A program made the translations under genes and the position numbers. The notes under the pieces are model-generated. The model was given only the letters and a program-made list of their open reading frames with translations, had not been told where the DNA came from and searched no databases. Of a stretch of 64,000 nt of DNA, positions 36,890 through 46,708 are shown in pieces. This DNA comes from Tolypeutes matacus (lineage: Eukaryota > Chordata > Mammalia > Cingulata > Chlamyphoridae), in assembly GCA_026826555.1 (NCBI GenBank), contig JAKSZT010054324.1, forward strand, positions 8,924,599 through 8,988,598, read 5' to 3'. Position 1 is the stretch's first letter. The number at the start of each line of letters is the position of its first letter.

Positions 36890-37494
36890 AAAAAGGAAAC
36901 TGTACAAATTCTGTAAGAAAACATGGGTAGTCCCCTTTATAAAAAGGGAGTGGGAAAGCTCAAAATTTAAAAGAAATGAAAGAAAAAAGTAATTCAATTA
37001 AATAAAATGCTAAAAATACTTTTTTTTTGCCAAATAAACCATGAGCAAATACCAGAAAATAAAATTACCAATTGTGAAAAAATATTTGCAACTTATAGCT
37101 TCAAGAGGAAATATCCCTAATATATTTAAAATTTTGAAAATTTGGAAAAGGAAAGAAACAAATCTATTTGGGATTCAATATCTTGATTATGGAGGTGATT
37201 TTATGACTATATACACTTATGAAAATTTATCAAACTACATCTATAAATGATGAATTTACTGTATGTAAATTATAATTCAAGAAACTTGGCTTTCAAAAAA
37301 GAAACAATCGAATAGAAATATGAACAGGCGATATGAATAAACATTTGAAGATAAAGAAATACAAAAGCCCATCCACATATAAAAAATGCTCAACTGCACT
37401 CATAATGAAATGTAAATTAAAATTAGAGTGATACAATTTTTAATTTATCAGATAAGCAAAAGTCCAAATTTTTGGCAACACACCCTCTTGTCAA

Positions 37495-37615
37495 GACTGA
37501 GTGAAGTGGGACGCATGGGAGAAGGTTCACCTGGGGCATACCTATAAGGCAAATGAAAGAATTCAGGTGTTCATGAGGTATTGTCACAGTGGGTGGAGAT
37601 CCACACAATAACTGG
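37495..37615 (+). mobile_element. 5'-region fragment of the 1.6 kb family
   Basis: 'gaattcaggtgttcatgagg', 'tattgtcacagtgggtggag' and 'atccacacaataactgggac' match the 5' part of copies A and B (for example 'gtggagacccacataataac'). Only ~120 bases are present, ending abruptly. Confidence 0.6.
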
Positions 37616-37664
37616 GACAGAGTTATTAAAAACTAAAATAGAAATGAGCCTTTCAAGTTGTGAG

Positions 37665-37790
37665 TTATCAGTGAAAAAAAGTGAGGCGCTAAGAGGACAG
37701 GTGACTTACCAAGGTCACGAGTCAAAGGCAAAGTCAGAACTACCAGGTGGAACGAATTGCAGTTGCCAGTACTCACTGCTTTTGACCTAA
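37665..37790 (-). mobile_element. MIR SINE, partial
   Basis: Antisense MIR: 'gaggacaggtgacttaccaa', 'ggtcacgagtcaaaggcaaa', 'gtcagaactaccagg'. Confidence 0.7.
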
Positions 37791-37992
37791 AAAATGCTTT
37801 GTAAAAAATTCCCCACTGCTAGTCCCGGGTTTTTTCAGCCCCCACAACATGCTGGAACTTTTGGTGTCTGTAACCACTTTAACTAAAAAGGGGGGATGAC
37901 CTGAAAAAGGTCCCAAATAGAGCCTACACCTAAATATTGAAAATATTGGGAAACTGAAAGTAAAGTATAAGGCCTTTCCATTTAAAAAATAG

Positions 37993-38092
37993 TAGGGGGA
38001 AGTGGGTGTAGCTTAAAAGTTGAGCACCTGCTTCCCATGTATGAGGACCTGGTTTCAATCCCTGGTACCTCCTTTAAAATATGTAAATATAT
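37993..38092 (+). mobile_element. tRNA-Ala-derived SINE of xenarthran type, short
   Basis: 'gaagtgggtgtagcttaaaa', 'gttgagcacctgcttcccat' and 'ggtttcaatccctggtacct' follow the tRNA-like head. It ends soon after in an A-rich tail. A possible short duplication (aatagta) flanks it on both sides. More diverged than the SINE at 21.1 kb. Confidence 0.8.
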
Positions 38093-38283
38093 AAGAATAG
38101 TAAGATAACCAATGGCACAAAAAATGCATTGGAGAATGAATACAATTAAATAACTGGCTTAAATAAGGCATCAGTTTGCAAATCTTAAAAAATAATAATA
38201 ATCTTTAAAATTATTTTGAGCACGATCTGGGGGTTCGTAAGAGTAGGTCATGTTTCTTTTGAGCTTCTCTGCAAGGCTCCTTG

Positions 38284-38298
38284 GCGCCACCTAGTGAC
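38284..38298 (-). promoter_or_regulatory. Candidate CTCF-binding motif
   Basis: gcgccacctagtgac matches the reverse CTCF core GCGCC-CCT-GTGGC closely, including the invariant CCT and GTG. It lies in sequence not assigned to a repeat and keeps a CpG in a CpG-poor window. Binding itself is not shown. Confidence 0.45.
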
Positions 38299-38489
38299 AA
38301 CCAATCAAAAATGACACTATAAACATGCCTTGATAATCATAGCAAAAAGCAAGCTACCACCTGGACAATTACTAGCCTCTTCTTCATAAATAAGAACTGT
38401 GAGACATTTTAGTTCGTTGTGAAACACAAAGTTTATGATAACCATTCATGGTTGGCTATGTCTACACATTCATATTCTCAAGTATCCAA

Positions 38490-38640
38490 ATCATATGCAA
38501 TACACCATCCGTTCATGCCACAGATCTTATGGAGCACCGCCTTTGTACCAGGGGCTGTGCAAAGGCTAGGGATGGGAACAAAGACCTAAGAGTCTGGTGG
38601 AGGAGAGAAATAAATAAGCAAATACAATACAATATAATAG
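38490..38640 (-). mobile_element. L2 LINE 3' end
   Basis: Antisense L2 tip: 'gagcaccgcctttgtaccag', 'gggctgtgcaaaggctaggg', 'gaaataaataagcaaa'. Confidence 0.7.
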
Positions 38641-38699
38641 GTGTGGCAGTTTGTAAGCACAGAATGGAGGGCCTGCGAGGAGTCAAGTCCAGTGGCGGC

Positions 38700-38895
38700 T
38701 CTGAGAGGCACAGTGGTTAAGAGGTAGGTTCTAGACCCAGACCGTCCTGGTTTGATCCTGACTGCTACTTCACTTCTCTGGGCCTCGGTTTTCACATTTG
38801 TTAAACTAGAGGGTGATTGTGAGGATGAAAGGAGTTAATAAACAGAATGCACTCAGAAGAGTGCCTGGCACATAGTGAGTACTCAACATTTATTT
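38700..38895 (+). mobile_element. MIR SINE, nearly full length
   Basis: Sense MIR from 'cacagtggttaagaggtagg' through 'gtcctggtttgatcctgact', 'gggcctcggttttcacattt', 'gtgaggatgaaaggagttaa' to 'agtgcctggcacatagtgag'. Confidence 0.93.
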
Positions 38896-39428
38896 TGGCT
38901 GGAGCATAAATGTATGTGGGTTGGAAAGGGAGGCAGGCACCAAGGATGCACAAATAGTTACTTTAGAAACAAATAAGAACTGAACCGACCCTCTCCCTCC
39001 ACACCCATGTTTTGTAGTGCAGCCAGCCAGGGCTGCAAACAGAAGTGTATTTCTTTTATCTCAGGACACAGTGGGGATTCTAGAAAGCCAGATGCCTCAA
39101 AGGGGCTCACTGGCACCTTTCAACCCTAGTGTGAGGGCAAATGCTGTCAGAACAGCCCCTCAGTGTTTACTGGAGGCTGAGAGCCCCAGAGTGGAGAACT
39201 CTGTCATACCTACAGACTTCTCTGTGACAAGGCAGAGGATAACAGACAGGCTCGACCTAGAGGGACGAGAGGAAGACCAAGGCTCAGAGAAATTATCTCT
39301 TGTATCTGCCTGACTTCTTTTTCTCATGTTTCTCGTGTCTCCTCTCCTGGTAGCTTCTTGTCTTTCTCCCACCAGGGGGTTAAGGAGGAGGAAGAAAGAA
39401 GAAAAAGAGGGTATAGGAAAGGAAGACA
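38896..39428. other. No gene or identified repeat
   Basis: A 98-codon plus frame (39017-39313) and an overlapping 89-codon minus frame (39160-39429) show no domain. A purine-rich patch lies at 39385-39430. Confidence 0.35.
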
Positions 39429-39429
39429 A

Positions 39430-39655
39430 AGGCTAAGATCCATTGAGTATTTATGTTATTATATGCCAGGAACTCTCCTAAGCATTTTATATATATTAAT
39501 CTCATTTAATTAACATATTCACATTTTATACATAAGAAAGCTGAAACTGAGGCCTAGGGAGATTAAACAACTTACCCAAAGCCACACAGCCAATAAGTGG
39601 TGAGGCTGGGATTCTAACACATCTTAACCACGAAATTTACTGTCTTCCCTTAAGC
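39430..39655 (-). mobile_element. MIR SINE, nearly full length
   Basis: Antisense MIR: 'tatgccaggaactctcctaa', 'tatattaatctcatttaatt', 'actgaggcctagggagatta', 'cccaaagccacacagccaat' and 'gaggctgggattctaacaca'. Confidence 0.93.
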
Positions 39656-39771
39656 TTTCTGAAGGTCTTCAGCATGATAGATCACACAAACTTTTCTCTC
39701 TCACCCTACCCAGTCCCCCTGCCTAAAGAGCAATTTTTTCGAGATGACTAAATTCATCTAGATAATAAAAG

Positions 39772-39802
39772 CTCAAAACCTCCATCGAGTAATTCTCAAG
39801 AT
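39772..39802 (+). repeat. 31-base direct repeat, upstream copy
   Basis: Starts ctcaaaacctccatcgagta and is identical over 31 bases to 41282-41312, 1510 bases downstream. See findings. Confidence 0.9.
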
Positions 39803-40544
39803 GTATATATGTATGTGTGAGTTTGAGTAAATTTACATTAAGATAAAGAAGAGTTACAATTCTCTCCTAGCAGTATACTCAACAATACATGCCTTCTTGT
39901 GCACTGGGCACGCACATACACACACATCGACATGTAATCCTCCCAGACATATTTGCCTTTTAAATTGGAGATTTTGCTAATTTGGATTATTCCTGAGCAA
40001 ACCATAAAGAATTATTCCTGATCAAAACATGAGAAGCCCTCATCTCATTTCTGCAATCTTACCTCCACTATCTTCAGACAACTAATGCTCTTAAGATGGG
40101 AACCCCCCACTGAATGAAGATCACGTGTTACTTCACCTGGAGATTGCTTTAGAAGCCTCAACTTTATTACAGAATATAAATTCCACTCCCATCCACTTTA
40201 AAAGAATCCCAGATATCTCTCAACCATGTGCACTTGTTTTTCCCATACGGCAAAAGAAGCCAGACTTAAGTGAGAGTAAGGATTCAGATTTTGAAGGAAA
40301 GAGAATGAGAAAAAGTTTAAATTCAAGAGAATGGTTATTTTTACACTGCATTTGACTCTAAGAATCTCTGTATATTATTTTTACACTAATACACATCTAT
40401 GTTTATAGTGTAAGGGCATTTCAGATCCCCCTGAAGCTGGGTTAAAATATATAAAAAGGAAAATGGAAATATATATTAAGAAGGTTGTGGAGCAAGTCAC
40501 TATGAGGGTCCATTAGAGCATGGGTTCAGGGCACAAGGGAAACT

Positions 40545-40745
40545 TTAAGCCAGGGATTCTTAACCAGGGGTCTGTGAGCTTGAATTTTATTCTTGAACAT
40601 TATTCTTGTAGGGACATGTTGGTGCAGGTGTGATATATTTATTAAATAATACACAGTATAGTGTAGACTTAGTAAGTGGTCCGTGGTTTTCACCTGACTG
40701 GCAAAGGGGTCCATGGAACAAAAAAGGTTAAGAACCCCTGATTTA
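40545..40745. mobile_element. Non-autonomous hAT-like DNA transposon
   Basis: The ends are imperfect inverted repeats: 'gattcttaaccaggggtctg' at the left and 'aaggttaagaacccctg' at the right, with 'ggtccatggaac' just inside. About 200 bases, the size of MER-type hAT fossils. Orientation not assigned. Confidence 0.75.
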
Positions 40746-40987
40746 AGAAAATGATCCCTTTATTACTTGCACAGAAAAATGAGTCCAGAAAAGGTAAATA
40801 ATCTCCTTGTCACTTACACAGTACAAAAAGTCTAAAAGAGCAGGGAAAGAATCCATCATGACTGGTCTCCTGGTGTGGCTGAAAAATGCTCTGGGTCGGG
40901 ATTGATTTAGATGGCAGCTCCACGTGCCCCACTTCGCACAGGAGAAAAGAAACCAATCTATACCATTGGAGTGTGGGTTTTATCCCT

Positions 40988-41000
40988 GGGGGGGGGGGGG
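40988..41000 (+). repeat. 13-G homopolymer
   Basis: Thirteen consecutive G, followed by TAGGGGG, inside otherwise unassigned sequence. G-quadruplex potential. The length may be unreliable in an assembly. Confidence 0.9.
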
Positions 41001-41281
41001 TAGGGGGAGTTGAGGCTGCAGGTTTACGGTCTGATGGGAAATTTTCATTAGACTTATCTCTCCCAGATTGTGGAATGGCACACAACAGAAAAGGATGAGG
41101 GGGTAGTGGAAAGCTGAAGAAGGCTGTAGGGGTAGGTAAGCTCTGGGCGATGGCTGATGGCCAACTTAACAGGTGTCTGATTTCCCCAACAGACATTTAT
41201 TTGAAAACACAATAAGCTTTACAAAAGTCTTTGTAATGTAACGTATGCATTGTAATGTAATGTATACATTTATTTCAAAAC

Positions 41282-41312
41282 CTCAAAACCTCCATCGAGT
41301 AATTCTCAAGAT
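41282..41312 (+). repeat. 31-base direct repeat, downstream copy
   Basis: Identical to 39772-39802. It ends exactly where recognisable copy C sequence begins. Confidence 0.9.
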
Positions 41313-42440
41313 CACTCTCTGAGGTTGACCAAATCACCTAGCATTTGGAAAGATCCTTGACCAAAACAGGGAAATATTAAATGCAAATGAGTTTTCATAG
41401 CTAAGAGGTTTCAATGTGAGTCGGGAGGTCATTCCAGAGGTTATGCTTATGCACATCTCAGCAGGCTCTCACTGACTGCCACAGTAAACAGTATCTCAAA
41501 CAGGCAGACTCCTGAGGGCTCCAGAGACATCTAGAACCTATAGGCAGGGCAGACAACCCCAGAAAATTGGCACCCTGTCAGTGGGTCTTACCTTGGAATA
41601 TATGATAACCTATCTCCTCAATGTAACAAACTCATTTATAATTTTCCTACACATGGTACTTCTGCCCCTTTTATTTGAACCTATAATTACTACTATATCC
41701 ATTAAATATATGACCCAGAGACTTAAATTGTCCAGCTGTTCACATGCCGGTTGAGCCCTGAATCTCAGCAGAGTTGCAGCCAATACCTTCTCTCCAGTTC
41801 AATCAGGCTCACTCAAAACAATCAACAAATGGATAATGATGGACAATGCCCATCCCCAAAAAACAGAGAGTATCTACAACTGCAAACAAGATAGTGACAT
41901 CCATCTGCCCCATGGGATCTAAGTCCCCTCTCAATCAGAAACAGAGTGGGCATCACCATCCCAAAATCCTCAAGATTGAGGAATGAGCAAACATAAGGAG
42001 GAATGCAACTATGGACTAAAGTATTTATTAATATTCTAGTAATAGAAGAACTTGTAACACTAACATAAAGGCAGTGGCCACCAGAGGTTCTGAAGGGAAG
42101 GAGAGGGAAAAATAGGCATAACATGTAGCATTTTTGGGACATTGGAATTGTTCTGCATGATATTGCAATGATGGATACAGGCCATTATACATTTTGTCAA
42201 AACCTATATAATTATGCAGTGCAAAGTGTAAACCATAATGTAAACTATAGACCATGGTTAATAGCAATGCTTAAATATGTGTTCATCAGTTGTAACAAAT
42301 GTACCACAGTAATGAAAGATGTTGTTAATGGGGAAAAGTGTGGGAGGGGGAGGGGATGGGGTATAAGGGAATCTCCTATATTTCCAATGTAAAATTTATG
42401 TAATCAAGCTTCTTTAAATTTTTTAATTAAAAAAAAAAAG
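41313..42440 (+). mobile_element. Copy C of the 1.6 kb family, 5'-truncated
   Basis: Begins with 'gaccaaatcacctagcattt', equivalent to copy A at about 28450, and runs to an A-rich end at 42428-42440. Shared landmarks are 'gcaaatgagttttcatagct', 'gtgagtcgggaggtcattcc', 'ctctcaatcagaaacagagt' and 'taaaccataatgtaaactat'. More similar to copy A than to copy B by eye. I could not find a matching target-site duplication. Confidence 0.75.
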
Positions 42441-42729
42441 ATGTGGCAGTGAAAAAAAAGACACCAGGTGCTACACACAATAAGGGAAACCTCAGACAGA
42501 CGATGACTACATAGGCTTTCAAGACTGATTTCTCTCTCTAAATCTAATTTGACTCATCTAGCACATTATCAGCATGAATTCTCATTTCTCACTTTTGTTT
42601 AAACAACATGAGTCAAATTTACTAAAGAAATACTCCCTGCAGACACCTAGCAAGTTGAGTAATAGATGTTTTATAGCCCTGTTTTCTACAAAAACAAGTC
42701 GAGATTTTAGGGGTTTTCCCTTAGCATTC

Positions 42730-43100
42730 CTTCCACAAATATTTTTAAAGCATGTTCTATAAAGTCATTACGATGGACACTGTGAAATACAGAGTTGGAT
42801 AAGGCGTAATCTCTAATCTGGAGGCCGGGGTTGATGGCTAGTTGAGAAAATAAAACTCATTATTTATTGATTACGGACTACATTAAGGCAAAGGTACTGA
42901 GTGCTAATGAAGAGCAGGTTATGGTCCCTTGAGGAGCCTGGTCTGGTGAGTAGAAATAACCTAAATTTATACTTCAGTGTAGTAAATATTACAACAGAGT
43001 CACCAGTGAAGCGCAAGGATGATGCAGGGTGGGGAGAGGTCACCTACGGGGTCACCTAAGCTGAACCCTAAAGCGTGAGTGGGAGTTAGAGGGTTCTTGA
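42730..43100 (-). mobile_element. L2 LINE fragment, 3' part
   Basis: Antisense L2: 'cattacgatggacactgtga', 'taatctctaatctggaggcc', 'agtaaatattacaacagagt' and 'ggtcacctaagctgaaccct'. Diverged. Confidence 0.55.
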
Positions 43101-43560
43101 TAAAGTAGTTAGGAATTTACCAAGTAGGAAAGTGGAGAAAAGCAATCCAAGAAATAGAAACAGCACAGAAAGGAGAATTAAATGAAAAAGCCAAATAGCT
43201 GAATGACAGATACTGATAAATGACATTAAAAAGCCATCACAAAGGACCACAAGAGTTCAAAAAGGGGAGAAAATACTTCCACCCAGAGAGATCTGTGCAG
43301 CTAAGGGAGTGAGGAGAGTAATAGGAAGGGAGTTGCAGGAAGGAAGAATCCAGTCGGTTTCAGTTTTAGGAAAAGCGTGGCTTTGCAAATTGCAGCTGCT
43401 TTTTAGGCAAGGCAAATGACTCCCAGGCTCATATACTCACCCCCTCCCACTTTCGAGTGAATAAAATAACTCAGTAGCAACAATAAAATATAGTTCGACA
43501 CGTTAATTCAGGGAATTAGGTATCTACAGTTATTCTATCGACAAGGGTAGGGATGGTAAG
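43101..43560. other. No gene or identified repeat
   Basis: Possibly a continuation of old L2-like sequence, but not recognisable to me. Confidence 0.35.
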
Positions 43561-43599
43561 CAGCCGCCTTTGGTGCCCTTCAGTGCAACCCCTCTGACC

Positions 43600-44072
43600 A
43601 ACTCTGATTTCAGCCAAGCTGCCATGCTCAGCAGCAACATACAAACTCAGACCCAACCAATCACATGCTGCTAGCATCCCACTGAAAGCCTGAGTTTTGC
43701 ACTTTCTACTTCACAACCTTCACTGACTCTGAACTGGGCAGCCCAGAAAGGCCCTAAAGCACCTGGTGCCAACCCTTAATAAGACAGAGTCATGCACAGG
43801 GCAATTCAGAAATGCAGGAAAGGGGGCCGGGCAGGGCTGGGGGACGGGGGCGGGAGGAGGTCACCCGGAAGGTTGTAAACTGAACCAAGGAAATCTAGGA
43901 CCCCAGTGCTCACAACAGTAGCCTCAATAGCACATACTCATATCGGATTTTCCTCCTTTTTTGCCTGGCTCTCACTACTCCTTCACTCCTGAACTCACTT
44001 CCCAAATAAGCTACTTGCACAAGTCTTTGTCTCAGGCTCTGATTTCTGGAAATCCAAACCAAGACAATGGCT
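43600..44072 (+). mobile_element. Decayed LTR-like fragment
   Basis: The 3' end 'cttcccaaataagctacttg', 'cacaagtctttgtctcaggc', 'aaatccaaaccaagacaatg' is the same LTR class as the ends at 19.1 and 23.9 kb. The 5' limit is uncertain. A G-rich tract lies within at 43822-43854. Confidence 0.5.
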
Positions 44073-44865
44073 CATAAATTTTGAAAAATTGCAAGTTCAA
44101 AATGCTGATGATCCAAACATGCCTCTCTTCATACTGTAGGGTGAACAAAACAATCCACAAAACATCAAATTGAAAATGATGAAGTTAAATGAACAACAAT
44201 TTCTAATTCTTTTTAAAAAGCAATATTAAATAGGAAATGTAATGCAAAACCAATTTCAAAACTACACATATAACAAAGGACAATATGTATTTTTGGAAAA
44301 TGCAGTTACATAGGAGCTTTGCAATTGTCAAGACAATGTAACAGCCAGATATGTTAGAAGAATGAGAAATTCTAATAAACTTCATTAATTCACTAGTGCT
44401 TATAAATACCAAATTTATCAATCCTTATTACCTCCCTTAATAGTTTACCACTAGGTAAGGCTTTATCACATACAAAGAGTAAAGTCTATGGAACTGAACA
44501 TTATTCACCAACGAGAATCTAAAGAACAGACAGGGATTTGGGGATTAGTTCTCAACCCACAAAATAAGGACTTGAAAAATCTTTTCATTATATAGAAATA
44601 TCTGTTGTGATGGGAATTTGTAATGGGATTTGAGCTATTATAAGTTTGCACAAAAGATGTGTAAGAAGCCTAAGATTCTTCTTAGGAATCCTTCTTAGGA
44701 ACCAATGTTTGTTCATTTGAAAATAGCAGCAACTAAAAATAGTATCTGAGGCAAAGGGGATTCCCCAGAAGGCTGTTAAACAAAATAGCTTTGTCAAGGC
44801 TAATATAGGGCATGTTACTGTGTGGAAATGAGTCATAGAACCATACACTTTTATCATCAGAAGGA
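44073..44865. other. No gene or identified repeat
   Basis: AT-rich. Frames of 72 and 95 codons on the minus strand lack domains. A short local duplication 'attcttcttaggaatccttc' / 'cttaggaacc' occurs at about 44672-44702. Confidence 0.4.
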
Positions 44866-44869
44866 CTTC

Positions 44870-45215
44870 ATTCATTCAATATTGAGTGCCCTCCATGTAC
44901 CAGGCACTTTGCTAGGCACAAAAAATAAATAAAGCAGTTACACTCCTGTTCCCATGGAGTACTCAATTCTAGTGGGTACACAGACACTAAATAAATAAAT
45001 AAAAACACAAACACATAGTGATAGGTGCTAGAAAGGAGATGTATAAAGAGAAAATAAGGTAAGAGACCAAATTTAGACCAGAGTCAGGAAAGAACTCTTT
45101 GAGGAAGCAATATTTATGCTGAATCCTGATGAATGAATAGGAAGGATTTAGCCAGATGAAGAGTAGGAGCCTCAGCTGTTCAAGAAGATGAAAACTTGTG
45201 TGCTAATGTCACAGG
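44870..45215 (-). mobile_element. L2 LINE 3' part
   Basis: Antisense L2 starting at the 3' tip: 'tcattcattcaatattgagt', 'ccatgtaccaggcactttgc', 'ttcccatggagtactcaatt', 'agtgataggtgctagaaagg', 'gaactctttgaggaagcaat'. Confidence 0.85.
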
Positions 45216-45244
45216 CAGAAAAGAGCTCAGTCAGTTCAAAGATT

Positions 45245-45285
45245 TTTATTTATTTATCTATTTTTTTTTTTTTTTTTTTTTTTTT
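45245..45285 (+). repeat. T-rich tract with ~24-T run
   Basis: 'tttttatttatttatctat' followed by an uninterrupted T-run to 45285. It could be the reverse poly-A of a lost minus-strand retroelement, but no head is seen to its right. Confidence 0.85.
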
Positions 45286-45844
45286 AGTGAATGGGTAGGT
45301 ATACAATGAGCAAGGCTCAGAGTGGCCCAAGGTAAAGCTGGAAAAGTGGGTAGAAATTAAGTTATATGGCTCATTAGAGTACAAATTAAGATGCTTTTGA
45401 TTTTATGTTAAATACAGTGAAGATTTTAGAAACCATATTGTCTCAAGTTCTGCCATATACAAAGATTTTAAAAGACCTCAACAGCTTCCCTGGCTCTAGG
45501 TGGTCATGTCACCTCTTCTTGAACCCATGACTGTCAGGGAACTTACTACCTGTTAAAAGAGCCAGTTTTAATACTGAGTGCCAAAACTATTAGGAAACTC
45601 TCCTTGTGCAGATTTCATTTTATGTGATTTACCTTGATCTCATAGAACAGGATTATAAGAGGGATCCAAGGCAAGTCAATAGATCTGAATGACAAATGAG
45701 AGTCAAAGTTGTGAGAGGTGTTTAGCTCCTGGGGATGAATCAGAGTGGCATTTGTGGGGTTCTCTGGAGCCATGAACACTTGCCAAGGAAACAACTACAA
45801 CAAAGGTTTGGGGTGAGGTGAAGGGAATGGAGAAGGAAGACTTC

Positions 45845-46010
45845 TGTCAATTATTTAGTATCTTTCAGATACTAGGCACTATGTGAGCAGTCACAAGTTT
45901 TCATGAAATCTTCACAGCCATCTTATGAAGTAAGTATAATCACTTCCATGAGGAAAAGGAGAGCCAGAAAGTTCAGTTCAATAGACAAAACTGCAAAGGA
46001 GCACTGCATG
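45845..46010 (-). mobile_element. MIR SINE, partial
   Basis: Antisense MIR: 'tcagatactaggcactatgt', 'atgaaatcttcacagccatc', 'ttatgaagtaagtataatca', 'gaggaaaaggagagccagaa'. Confidence 0.75.
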
Positions 46011-46274
46011 CCAGGACTTGAAGAAGATGTTTTGCCCTCTTTCTACTAAGATGCTACCCAATAAAATTCAAGCCCAAGGGGAATAAAAAAGTCAAAAATT
46101 CCCTTCCACCCAGACCTTTGTCTTATCTTTGTATTCCCCTCAAAATGTTTCCTCAAAGCAGACCATCAATATCTGTTAATTAGTTGATGAGTTGACCAGA
46201 TTGTGGCCATTTGTGCAGTCTTTCAAAAAGGGTCTGTTTGTGTCAAACAATGAACTCATTAAAACCACTTGTGA

Positions 46275-46708
46275 TGGGAGCAGATGTGGCTAAAGCAGTT
46301 GAGTACCCACCTCCCACACGGGAATCGGTTCCCCAGAGCCTTCTAAAGAAAACAAACAAACAATGAGCAGACAACAAGCAAAAGCAATGGGCAAATAACG
46401 AGCAAACAACAGGCAAAAACAAATGAGCAGGGAGCAGAAGTGGCTCAAGTAGTTGAGTGCCTGCCTCCCACATGGGAGGTCCTAGGTTCAGTTCCCAGTG
46501 CCTCCTAAAGAAAAACAAAACAGACAACGAACAAAAACAATGAGCAGACAATGAGTTAAAACAACAAGCAGATAACAAGTAGATAATGAGAAAAAACAAT
46601 GAGCAAACAACAAACAAAAAGACAAGGTACAACTCAGAGAAACAGATATGTCTCAGTGGTTGAGCACTGGCCTCCTGCATATGAGGTTCCAGTACGGGGG
46701 GGGGGGGG
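46275..46708 (+). mobile_element. Tandem cluster of three tRNA-Ala-derived SINEs
   Basis: Three heads in the same orientation: at about 46278 ('gggagcagatgtggctaaag'), at about 46431 ('gggagcagaagtggctcaag') and at about 46642 ('acagatatgtctcagtggtt'). The first two have B-box-like 'ggttcagttccc'-type sequence and long tails built from variants of 'caatgagcagacaac'. The third is cut off at a 13-G run (46696-46708). The 145-codon minus-strand frame 46243-46680, with repeated LLSAHC-like words, is produced by the tail repeats and is not a gene. Confidence 0.85.

Larger units (their letters stand above)
33110..37490 (+). mobile_element. L1 LINE remnant, split by the copy B insertion
   Basis: L1 ORF2-type sequence on +: an endonuclease-to-RT section at 33.1-34.2 kb, then an apparent internal jump near 34.2-34.3 kb at a CA/GA microsatellite, then the 'atagaaatagacccaagtgc' / 'aatggtgttgggacaactg' section. 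It resumes after the insertion at 36890 with 'tctgtaagaaaacatgggta' and runs to about 37490. The equivalent of this junction is intact in the L1 at 5.0 kb, which confirms the interruption. No open frame longer than 77 codons survives. Confidence 0.8.

Noticed and set aside
40810..41196. 128-codon minus-strand frame with a proline-rich centre
   Set aside because: The proline run comes from the 13-G homopolymer read on the other strand. No domain, and nothing similar is seen elsewhere.
41207..42490. Possible duplication 'cacaataag' flanking copy C
   Set aside because: The 9-mer lies about 100 bases from the 5' junction and about 40 bases past the A-tail, so it does not bracket the element. Likely coincidence.
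46243..46680. 145-codon minus-strand frame with repeated cysteine/leucine words
   Set aside because: It is the translation of three SINEs and their repetitive tails. The repeats are in the DNA tail units, not in a protein.
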